A stretch of 64,000 nt of DNA, from contig JAKPDW010000086.1 of assembly GCA_029552245.1 (NCBI GenBank), forward strand, positions 1-64,000, read 5' to 3'. The translations under genes were made by a program, and so were the position numbers. Positions 56,708-64,000 of the stretch are shown one piece after another. The notes beneath the pieces are model-generated. The model searched no databases. It was not told the origin of the DNA and was given only the letters and a program-made list of their open reading frames with translations. Source of the DNA: Deltaproteobacteria bacterium. Its GTDB lineage: Bacteria > Desulfobacterota > Desulfomonilia > UBA1062. Within the stretch, counting starts at the first letter, position 1; every line of letters begins with the position of its first letter.

Positions 56708-58114
56708 ATGGGCGGGTTGTTCGGCGTCGCTTCCAGGACCGATTGCGTGAGGGACCTCTTCTACGGCACTGACTACCATTCCCACCTCGGCACCAGGAGG
56801 GCGGGCCTCGCCGTCGTCAACGAACAGGGTTTCACGAGGTCCATCCACTCCATCGAGAGTTCGTACTTCAGGACCAAGTTCGAGCCGGACCTGGCGATCT
56901 TCAAGGGCGCCATGGGCATCGGCGTCATCAGCGACACCGATTCCCAGCCCCTCATCATCAACTCTCACCTCGGCACCTTCGGCATCGTGACCGTGGGCAG
57001 GATCAACAACATGGCGGAGCTCGGCAGAAAGGCATTCTCGCAGAGGAAGTACTTCTCCGAGACCTCGGGTTACGACATCAACCCCACCGAGCTCGTGGCC
57101 ATGCTCATCTGTGAACAGGACAACTTCGTCGACGGCATACGGCACGTGTTCGAGAACATTCGGGGTTCCTGCACGCTCTTGGTGCTCGCGAAGGAGGGCA
57201 TTTACGCGGCCCGTGACCGCTACGGCAGGACCCCTCTCGTCATCGGGAAAAGGGACGGCGCCTACGCCGTGTCATCCGAGTCGAGCGCGTTTCCCAATCT
57301 CGGGTTCGAGACGGACATGTTCCTCGGCCCCTCGGAGGTGGTATGCATCACGCCCGATGGGTACGAACGGGTCAGCCCCCCCGGCCCACAGATGCAGGTA
57401 TGCTCGTTCTTGTGGGTCTACTACGGGTATCCGCCTTCCTGTTACGAGGGCATCAACGTGGAGGAGGTGCGTTACCGGTGCGGCAGGGCGCTCGCCTCGG
57501 GCGACGAGGTGGACGTGGACTTCGTCTCGGGCATCCCCGACTCGGGCATCGGGCACGCCCTCGGGTATGCGATAGGAAAAGGCATCCCCTACATGAGACC
57601 CTACGTGAAGTACACGCCCACGTGGCCGAGGAGCTTCATGCCGCAGAACCAGGCCGTGAGGGACCTGGTGGCGAAGATGAAGCTCATCCCCAACAGGGCG
57701 ATCATCCAGGGGAAACGGATCGTGTTCTGCGACGACTCGATCGTGAGGGGCACGCAGCTCCAGGACAACATCCAGATCCTCTTCGAGTACGGCGCGAAAG
57801 AGGTGCACATGCGCGTGGCATGCCCTACCCTCATCTATCCCTGCGACTTCCTGAACTTTTCCACGTCCCGTTCCCAGCTCGACCTGGCCGGCCGCAAGGC
57901 CATCCTCGCCCTCGAGGGCCGCGACGACATGCACCTCGAGGAGTATGCATCGACAGGGTCCGACCGTAACCGCGCCATGACCGAGTGGATCAGGAAGACG
58001 CTCGGCATGACCACCCTCAAGTACCAGAGGCTGGAAGATCTCGTCGACGCCATCGGCCTCCCCAAGGAGAAGCTCTGTACCCATTGCTGGGATGGGTCGA
58101 GCTACGGCGGGTAA
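56708..58114 (+). CDS. amidophosphoribosyltransferase (PurF)-like protein lacking the N-terminal catalytic Cys
   Basis: This 468-residue protein aligns in layout with PurF, which makes phosphoribosylamine from PRPP and glutamine. The phosphoribosyl half is intact: PRPP loop IVFCDDSIVRGTQLQ, GIPDSGIGHALGYA and a C-terminal LCTHCWDG resembling the CxxC that helps bind the PurF cluster. The Ntn-amidotransferase half, however, begins MGGLFGVASRTDC where PurF has MCG: glycine replaces the nucleophile exposed after Met removal. AGGGGGGCAGGAC just before the ATG confirms this start. Similar Gly-type proteins are known in anaerobes. It may use ammonia or do another job; whether it serves purine synthesis is open. 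Confidence 0.85.
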   Translation: MGGLFGVASRTDCVRDLFYGTDYHSHLGTRRAGLAVVNEQGFTRSIHSIESSYFRTKFEPDLAIFKGAMGIGVISDTDSQPLIINSHLGTFGIVTVGRINNMAELGRKAFSQRKYFSETSGYDINPTELVAMLICEQDNFVDGIRHVFENIRGSCTLLVLAKEGIYAARDRYGRTPLVIGKRDGAYAVSSESSAFPNLGFETDMFLGPSEVVCITPDGYERVSPPGPQMQVCSFLWVYYGYPPSCYEGINVEEVRYRCGRALASGDEVDVDFVSGIPDSGIGHALGYAIGKGIPYMRPYVKYTPTWPRSFMPQNQAVRDLVAKMKLIPNRAIIQGKRIVFCDDSIVRGTQLQDNIQILFEYGAKEVHMRVACPTLIYPCDFLNFSTSRSQLDLAGRKAILALEGRDDMHLEEYASTGSDRNRAMTEWIRKTLGMTTLKYQRLEDLVDAIGLPKEKLCTHCWDGSSYGG

Positions 58115-58242
58115 GCCCCTGCCCGGCTCACCCCGGCCTTCACCCCCTGCCCCCTTGGGTATGCAGGCGCCATCGGGGCGGGGTCTGCCCGGTGCAGCCG
58201 CGACATCGCCATGGGGAGGCGCCTGCTTCCTGCTCGCCGGGC

Positions 58243-59475
58243 TCACCCGGCCCTGAAGGCGGGGATGACCTCGAGGACTGCCGACACGACCTTCGTCACC
58301 ACCTCGCTCAGCCACGCCGTCCCCATCGACCTGGCCTCCCCCCCTAGGCCCTTGATCGTCTCCAGGTAGTCCCGGCCCGAAACCCCGCCCGCCCGGCGGA
58401 GCGTGTCGAGGAAGGCGTCTCTCAGCCTCGGGTCCCCCTCGTAGGACCTCATGGACATGATCCTGTCCGTAAGCCTGTCCTTGTTGGAGACGAGTTCCCC
58501 CGGGAGGGCGGGGTCCCCCCGCGAGGTCCCTCCCGTGGCTCGGCCCCGGGTGACCCCTGTTTCCCTGAGCTTGTCGACAAACCCTTCCAGCCTCGATATC
58601 CGCTCGTCCATGGCCAGCTCCAGCTTGTCCACGGCCCCGGCCGTGAGCCACCGGGCCATGGTGCCTGCAGGCGCGAACAGGGTCCTCACGTGCGCGTACC
58701 ATGCGCGGAGCGCGACGAGGTTCGCAATGTAGGTGACGTTGAGGACGACCTTGTCCTTGACGCCGCCGGTGGCCCCGGTCTTCAGAGCGGGACCGCCTTC
58801 GCCTCTTCCCACGAACACGCACTCTTCCTCGAGCCTGCCCTTGAACACGACGCCCGCGGCGATAGTGGTCCCGTAGGAGATCGAGGAGGGGCCCACCAGC
58901 CCGCCCTGCCCGCCCAGGAATATGGGCTTCCTGTCGAGCATGACCCCGTGCGGCACGTCACCGATGAGCGATGCGGTCGCCTTGTCCTGGCGCGGGGTGA
59001 AGTTGAAGTGGATGTACGAGCTCCCCACCTCGCTGTGGTCCTTCCTGCCCGTCCCCCCTGCCATGAGGCAGTCGCAGAAGTTGACGAGGCTGCCGAGCGT
59101 GACGAAGGGGAAGAGGATCGTGTGCTTGAGGCCGACGCTGTGGGCGCAGCTGGCGTGCTCCTCGAGGATGCAGGCCTCCCGCACGTGCGCCCCGGATCCC
59201 ATGGACGAGTGGGCCAAGAACACCGAGCGGCTGACGTAGCCGCCCTTGAGGCTGACGTTGGGGCCGACCTGGCAGTTCTCCACGGTGAGGGGGGTCTCTC
59301 TCCCGAGTTCCGCGCCCTCCATCACGAGGGTCTCGGGCCCGGTGATCCTGCAGCCGGGGTGTATGGTCACGCCGTCACCCGAGATCCTCGAAGGATCGAC
59401 ATCTCCCGCTATGAAGACGCTCGCGGGATGAGGGATCCTCACCCCCTTGTCCAGGAGTGCCCGAACGATGTCCAT
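58243..59475 (-). CDS. left-handed beta-helix (hexapeptide) protein of the GlmU/UDP-sugar type
   Basis: A 410-residue protein with hexapeptide-like turns from ~30 to ~230 (for example IHPGCRITGPETLVMEGAEL and VGPNVSLKGGYVSRSVFLAH), then SSISYGTTIAAGVVFKGRL and a helical C-terminus. The fold is that of the acetyl/acyltransferase or lid domain of sugar-nucleotide enzymes; no N-terminal pyrophosphorylase domain is present. GGAGGG precedes the ATG, which is 9 bases after the glmM stop, so it is co-expressed with glmM. An N-acetyltransferase step toward UDP-GlcNAc is a natural guess, but acyl-CoA contact residues were not identified. Confidence 0.65.
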   Translation of the reverse strand: MDIVRALLDKGVRIPHPASVFIAGDVDPSRISGDGVTIHPGCRITGPETLVMEGAELGRETPLTVENCQVGPNVSLKGGYVSRSVFLAHSSMGSGAHVREACILEEHASCAHSVGLKHTILFPFVTLGSLVNFCDCLMAGGTGRKDHSEVGSSYIHFNFTPRQDKATASLIGDVPHGVMLDRKPIFLGGQGGLVGPSSISYGTTIAAGVVFKGRLEEECVFVGRGEGGPALKTGATGGVKDKVVLNVTYIANLVALRAWYAHVRTLFAPAGTMARWLTAGAVDKLELAMDERISRLEGFVDKLRETGVTRGRATGGTSRGDPALPGELVSNKDRLTDRIMSMRSYEGDPRLRDAFLDTLRRAGGVSGRDYLETIKGLGGEARSMGTAWLSEVVTKVVSAVLEVIPAFRAG

Positions 59476-59484
59476 CGACCCTCC

Positions 59485-60834
59485 TCAACCGATCTTTTCC
59501 CGGATCACCCGGGCTATGCGCCTGCAGTACTCCTCCGTCTCCTCCTCGGTGGGCCCCTCGACCATGACGCGGCACATCCTCTGTGTGCCGGAGTACCTCA
59601 CGAGCACCCGGCCGTCCTCGCCGAGCAGCCTCTCCACCTGGGAGACGACAGAGGTGATCTCGGGTATGGTGTCGAGGTCGGGCTTGCTCTTGACCTCCAC
59701 GTTGATGAGCCTCTGCGGGAACACCCTCATGACCTTGCCCAGCTGGGACAGGGGCCTCTTCTCCTCCCTGAGGACCCTGAGCACCTGGAGGGCGGATATG
59801 ATGCCGTCGCCCGAGGTGTGGTGGTCGAGAAAGATGATGTGCCCGGACTGCTCGCCACCGATCCTCGCCCCCTTTTTGAGCATCTCCTCCAGGACCGAAC
59901 GGTCGCCGACATCCGTGAAGCTCAAGTCCACCCCGTGATCCCGCATGGCCACCTTGAGGCCGAGGTTGGCCATGACGGTGGTGACGAGCAGGTTGTTTCG
60001 CAGTTCCCCCCTCCTCTTCATGGACAGGGCGCACAGGGCGAGTATGTGGTCGCCCGTGAGGACTGAGCCCTGCTCGTCCACCGCTATGACGCGGTCCCCG
60101 TCCCCGTCGAAGGCGAACCCTGCGTCCGCCCCGTTCTTCACGACCTCCTCGGCGAGCGCCTCGGGGTGTTGGGACCCGCACCCCTCGTTGATGTTCGTGC
60201 CGTCCGGGTCATGGGAGATCGTGACCACCTTTGCGCCGAGCTCCGAGAAGACCTCGGGCGCTATACGGTACGCCGCGCCGTTGGCACAGTCGAGCACCAC
60301 CTTCATGCCCTCCAGCGAGTACTCCTCGGGGAAAGACTTCTTGATGAAGACGATGTATCGGCCCGGGGCGTCGTCGATACGGGAGGCGAGCCCCACCCTC
60401 AGGGAAGGGGACGGGTGCGGCAGGGGATCCCCTGACAGGACGAGCCTCTCCAGCTCCTCTTCCATGGCGTCGGCGATCTTGAACCCGTCCTTCGAGAAGA
60501 TCTTGATGCCGTTGTCCATGTACGGGTTGTGGGAAGCCGAGATCACGATCCCCGCGTCCGCACGCATGCTCGTCGTGAGGAAGGCCACCCCCGGCGTGGT
60601 CATGACACCGGCCAGCAGCGCGTCCGCCCCCATCGAGCACACCCCGGCCGCGATCGCGCTCTCGAACATCGTCCCTGACTGCCTCGTGTCCCTCCCGATG
60701 AGAATGCGAGGGGTATGGTCCTGCCTGGAACACATGAGCGCGATGGCCTTGCCGACCTTGAGGGCGGTCTCCGCGGTCATGGGCTCCACGTTGGCGACGC
60801 CCCGTATCCCGTCCGTGCCGAAGAGCTTCCCCAT
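59485..60834 (-). CDS. glmM: phosphoglucosamine mutase
   Basis: GlmM turns glucosamine-6-phosphate into glucosamine-1-phosphate for UDP-GlcNAc and peptidoglycan. The 449-residue enzyme shows GKLFGTDGIRGVANVEPMTA, the phosphoserine loop VISASHNPYMDNGIKIF, the metal loop FAFDGDGDRVIAVDEQG and the phosphate-binding GRVLVRYSGTQRMCRVMVEG near the end. GGAGG precedes the ATG. It heads a two-gene unit with the beta-helix protein. Confidence 0.97.
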   Translation of the reverse strand: MGKLFGTDGIRGVANVEPMTAETALKVGKAIALMCSRQDHTPRILIGRDTRQSGTMFESAIAAGVCSMGADALLAGVMTTPGVAFLTTSMRADAGIVISASHNPYMDNGIKIFSKDGFKIADAMEEELERLVLSGDPLPHPSPSLRVGLASRIDDAPGRYIVFIKKSFPEEYSLEGMKVVLDCANGAAYRIAPEVFSELGAKVVTISHDPDGTNINEGCGSQHPEALAEEVVKNGADAGFAFDGDGDRVIAVDEQGSVLTGDHILALCALSMKRRGELRNNLLVTTVMANLGLKVAMRDHGVDLSFTDVGDRSVLEEMLKKGARIGGEQSGHIIFLDHHTSGDGIISALQVLRVLREEKRPLSQLGKVMRVFPQRLINVEVKSKPDLDTIPEITSVVSQVERLLGEDGRVLVRYSGTQRMCRVMVEGPTEEETEEYCRRIARVIREKIG

Positions 60835-60915
60835 CTCTCATCCTCCACGAAAACCCCATCCCCAGTGGGGACCCTTGCCCACCTTCGTCCGATCGGCCCG
60901 CACGAGACCCTTGCC

Positions 60916-63900
60916 TCATGCCGCAGCCTCGAGCAGTGACGCCAGGCGCTCGATCTCGTACCTGGACTCGTCCACCTTGAAAGAGAGCTCGTCGAACCCT
61001 TCGCACACCTCGCAGACGATCTCGAGGGCCTTCCTGTCGTCGAAGCTCCCGCCAGCGAGCGCCACCAGCGCCGTACACAGGGATGCCCACCCGAGGAACT
61101 CGTTCATCGCCTCCCTGTTGAACCACCACGTGCCCCCGAAGTGGTTGACCCCCAACAGGTCCCTCACGTCGGCATCGAGGAGCATCTCCCTGAGCATGAA
61201 GGAGACCCTGCCCGGGACCATGAGCTCGTGGTGTTTGGCCAGGACGGTCACCACGGCCGCTTCACGTCGGGCTGCAGACGCCTCGGCACCGAGCGACTCC
61301 ATGGCCCTCTGTGCGCCCACGCCGAGCATCCACTCGTCGATGTACGAAGACGGGTTGTCACGAGCGGGAGCCGCCTGTGACAGGGCCGCGACGGGCACCA
61401 TCACCGACCACAGGAGAGGGATCCTCCAGCCCTCGAGATCCTCCCTGGGCGTGGGTTCCAGCATGGAGAAAAAGGACCGGACCCGCTCGTCTCGAAGCGC
61501 AAGGCGCTTGTGCCTGAGCCTGTCCACGGTGAAGAGGGCGTCCAGGAGAAGGCATGCGCGATCCGCCGATGGCACGGCCTCGCCCTCGATCTGCGCGAAC
61601 GCGCAGGCGGTCTCGAAGAAGGATCGCAGCGAGGAGGAAAACGACGGCGGCACCGTACCCAGGGCCCTGCCCTCCTTGACGAGGGCCCTCAAGTCCTCGG
61701 GCGCGATCAGGGTCCTGAACGGGACGAGGACCTTCTCCACAGAGATCTCCCTGTACAGGGCCCACACGTCCGGGTGACCAGCGCCTGCGAGCCGCTGCTC
61801 GACGCGCTTCCAACGGGCCTCGACGTCTCTGACCTCGCGAAACGACGTGAAGACGTGGCACTTGTACGCCCCGAGGTGTATCCTGAGCCCGTTGCGGGCG
61901 AGGTCTGCACCGTTCCTCACGTACTCGAGCCCCGACTTCTCGTCCCTGAAGATGTAGAACAGGTCCTCGTCGGCCTTGAGACCCAGGCCCTCCGAGAGGC
62001 TCTTCTGGACGATGGAGCGCCTCGACGCATCGCCGACGTTCATGCCCACGGAGCGCGACAGGGTTCCCGAGGCCTCGCTGAACCGGTTGTTGTAGATCAC
62101 CAGCACGCGTTCGTCCCCGAGCCTGTTGGAATAGGCGAACACGTCCTCGTTCACGTGGCCGTCGTGCATCCGACAGTCGTAGAGCACGAAGTTCTCCACG
62201 CCGGAGAACAGCCTGCGCCTCTTGAGGAGGGGAAAGATCTCCCGTTCGTGCCTCCCGAGGAGGTCTCCGTCCACGGGCTCGTCCCAGTACGAGCGCCGGT
62301 ACTCCATCCCGTACTTCTCGGCGAAGCCCTCGACCTGTCCGTGGCCGAACATGGGCAGGCCCGGCATGGTGGCCATGAGGGTGGCCACGCCGAAGTACTT
62401 GTCGCCCTTTCCGAAGCAGACCGCCGCAGGTTCCTCGTCCGGGTTGTTCATGAAGTTGACGAACCGCCTCAGGATCTCCGGGTTGAAGCGCAGCACGTTC
62501 TTCATGACATCCCTGTACTTGCTGTTCTCCTCGGCCTTCAACATGTTCATGAACGCGCTGTTGTAGACGCGGTGCATGCCGAGGCTCCTCACGAAGTAGC
62601 CTTCCATGAGCCAGAACGCCTCGGCGAGCAGCAGCGTGTCCGGGGCCTCCTGCGCCACCCGATCCACGAGCTCCCGCCAGAATTCCACGGGGAAGAGCCG
62701 TTCGAATTCCTCGGGGGGCACGCTGTGGCCCGATCGCGAGGGGATGTCCCCCCCGTAGCCCGGCACGGGATACCACAGCCTCTGGAAATGCCTCTTGGCG
62801 AGCGTCATGGCCGCATCGAACCTGATGATGGGGAAACGCCTGGCTATGGCGATGGTCTGGTCGATGACCGATCGGCGAACCTCTTCCTTGAGGAAATCGA
62901 GCTGGGCGGTATCGTTCCACGGCATGCTCGTGCCGTCGTTGCCGTGGTAGATGTACCGCGTTCGCCCGGTGTGCCTGTCGTGCCACCTGAACACGACCGC
63001 CGCGTCCGTCCTGTTCCAGTACCCGTCCTCGATCTGGATCTCGTAGCGCTCGTCCTGCGAGAGGTTCACGCCCGTGAACCGGTAGGAAGGGAACGGCGGG
63101 TAATCGAGCTGGATGAACCAGTCCGGGTGCTCAAGGACCCAGCGCGAATAGATGCCCATGTGATTGGGCACCATGTCAGTGGCCATCCTGATACCCCTGG
63201 CGAAGGCCCTGGCCTTGAGATTCTCGAACGCCTCGTCGCCGCCGAGGTCGGAAGCTATCTTGTACTCGAAGATGGAATAGGCGGAAGACTCGGCCTCGGG
63301 GTTGCCGGTCAGCCGCTTGATGGTGCGGGATGCCGGGCTCCTCTCCCAGATGCCGATGAGCCAGAGACCCGTGAACCCCCACGCGGCCAGGGTGTCCAAC
63401 TCCTCGTCGGGTATCTGGTCGAGCCGCCAGATGTGCCTGCCGTACTTGCGCGAGAGCTGGTACAACCATACGTAGACGCTCTTGGCCATGAGGACGAGGC
63501 TGGGCATCCAGTCGAGGTCGGGGCTGAAGCGTTCCATGTCTTCGTAATCCCTCTGGGTGAACACAGGGACAGGCGCCTCACCCTTGCCGAAGAACCTTGG
63601 CTTGGTCTCTTCCTTTATGAAGTCAAGGGTGACGAGCAGCCTGGCGTAGAGCCCGCCGAGGAGGTGGCCCCAGTGGGTGCGGATGTACTCGAGCTGCCCG
63701 TACAGGGAGTGCGGTGCGGCCCTGATCGGCGACATGAGGAGGTCGAGCAGGGTCTGGCCGTAGGGCCCGAAGGGCGGCATCGTCCTGAAGAGCTCGTCGA
63801 GAGAGGCTATCACGTGGGGGTAGTGGGTCCGCTCCTCGAGGATGCTGTCGTCGAAGAGCTCGAGATAGCGCTCCACCGCCGGGTTGGAGTTCGTTATGTA

Positions 63901-64000
63901 GAGCAGGAGCATTTCCTCGAGCGTCGTCAGCCTGTTGGGCTGGCCCGTGCTGTCCTGCGCATAGTATTCCTCTTCTCTCAAGAGGCCGCGGTAGACGTCC
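60916..64000 (-). CDS. very large GH13 (alpha-amylase family) enzyme, 5' end outside window
   Basis: More than 1027 residues; the frame stays open to the right edge (TTG at 63981 is only an internal codon), so the true N-terminus is missing. A ~170-residue helical N-terminal part precedes the GH13 barrel: WGFTGLWLIGIWERSPASRT, MATDMVPNHMGIYSRW (region I), IIRFDAAMTLAKRHFQ (nucleophile Asp, near 62816) and LLLAEAFWLMEGYFV (acid/base Glu, near 62620). A ~400-residue C-terminal helical region is not recognised. No signal peptide can be judged. It probably acts on intracellular alpha-glucan, with the phosphorylase at 29 kb a plausible partner. Subfamily is unclear. Confidence 0.85.
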   Translation of the reverse strand, partial: DVYRGLLREEEYYAQDSTGQPNRLTTLEEMLLLYITNSNPAVERYLELFDDSILEERTHYPHVIASLDELFRTMPPFGPYGQTLLDLLMSPIRAAPHSLYGQLEYIRTHWGHLLGGLYARLLVTLDFIKEETKPRFFGKGEAPVPVFTQRDYEDMERFSPDLDWMPSLVLMAKSVYVWLYQLSRKYGRHIWRLDQIPDEELDTLAAWGFTGLWLIGIWERSPASRTIKRLTGNPEAESSAYSIFEYKIASDLGGDEAFENLKARAFARGIRMATDMVPNHMGIYSRWVLEHPDWFIQLDYPPFPSYRFTGVNLSQDERYEIQIEDGYWNRTDAAVVFRWHDRHTGRTRYIYHGNDGTSMPWNDTAQLDFLKEEVRRSVIDQTIAIARRFPIIRFDAAMTLAKRHFQRLWYPVPGYGGDIPSRSGHSVPPEEFERLFPVEFWRELVDRVAQEAPDTLLLAEAFWLMEGYFVRSLGMHRVYNSAFMNMLKAEENSKYRDVMKNVLRFNPEILRRFVNFMNNPDEEPAAVCFGKGDKYFGVATLMATMPGLPMFGHGQVEGFAEKYGMEYRRSYWDEPVDGDLLGRHEREIFPLLKRRRLFSGVENFVLYDCRMHDGHVNEDVFAYSNRLGDERVLVIYNNRFSEASGTLSRSVGMNVGDASRRSIVQKSLSEGLGLKADEDLFYIFRDEKSGLEYVRNGADLARNGLRIHLGAYKCHVFTSFREVRDVEARWKRVEQRLAGAGHPDVWALYREISVEKVLVPFRTLIAPEDLRALVKEGRALGTVPPSFSSSLRSFFETACAFAQIEGEAVPSADRACLLLDALFTVDRLRHKRLALRDERVRSFFSMLEPTPREDLEGWRIPLLWSVMVPVAALSQAAPARDNPSSYIDEWMLGVGAQRAMESLGAEASAARREAAVVTVLAKHHELMVPGRVSFMLREMLLDADVRDLLGVNHFGGTWWFNREAMNEFLGWASLCTALVALAGGSFDDRKALEIVCEVCEGFDELSFKVDESRYEIERLASLLEAAA

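Overview
The window is a chromosomal segment of a GC-rich, almost certainly anaerobic bacterium. The gene set best fits a syntroph-like or sulfate-reducer-like member of the Desulfobacterota: LL-diaminopimelate aminotransferase, a fused biotin transcarboxylase, thiolase with 3-hydroxyacyl-CoA dehydrogenase, PlsB acyltransferase, a two-gene SufBC-like Fe-S system, HypAB and several sigma-54 promoters. This placement is inferred from gene content, not from a marker alignment. No rRNA, tRNA, CRISPR array or complete insertion sequence was seen.

The first ~1.74 kb is different. It is AT-rich with Firmicutes-like codon use and carries the end of an AbiEii-type toxin gene and an AraC/GyrI-type regulator, then a strong hairpin and a pair of near-identical 14-bp repeats. 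GC-rich host sequence begins right after these. This is either a recently acquired island or an assembly junction.

Layout of the host part. 1.9-10.4 kb: nadK-recN, a short N-acetylglutamate synthase with pmbA, then secA-argJ. 11.1-16.1 kb: smsCB (minimal Fe-S system, minus strand), a geranylgeranyl-reductase-like flavoprotein, a free-standing pyruvate-kinase C-terminal-domain protein, a 21-residue membrane peptide and a YajD HNH nuclease. 16.3-22.8 kb: an envelope region with three sigma-54 promoter matches, serving a small exported protein, a lipoprotein 5'-nucleotidase and a 1061-residue propeller protein. The last two are divergent, with a perfect palindrome centred between their promoters. 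23.1-31.3 kb: mutL-miaA, ttcA-yciO-rng (DNA repair, tRNA modification, RNA processing), then alpha-glucan phosphorylase. 31.3-32.3 kb: a structured intergenic element and a Cys-rich small protein. 32.4-39.4 kb: pth, uvrC, plsB-rlpA, eno.

39.7-47.1 kb is a carbon and energy block: thiolase and 3-hydroxybutyryl-CoA dehydrogenase, an MBL-fold hydrolase, and a two-gene biotin transcarboxylase operon behind a near-perfect sigma-54 promoter. 47.6-58.1 kb holds a FadL-type porin, a transsulfuration enzyme, an HD phosphohydrolase with hypAB, dapL, dapF, guaA and a PurF-like protein lacking the N-terminal catalytic cysteine. 58.2-64 kb (minus strand) holds glmM with a left-handed beta-helix protein and a very large GH13 enzyme that runs off the window.

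The most notable signals are the sigma-54 envelope cluster with its symmetric central palindrome, the sigma-54 promoter on the transcarboxylase operon, the Cys-less PurF homologue, the 14-repeat propeller protein, and a 12-bp-stem structured element downstream of the glucan phosphorylase.
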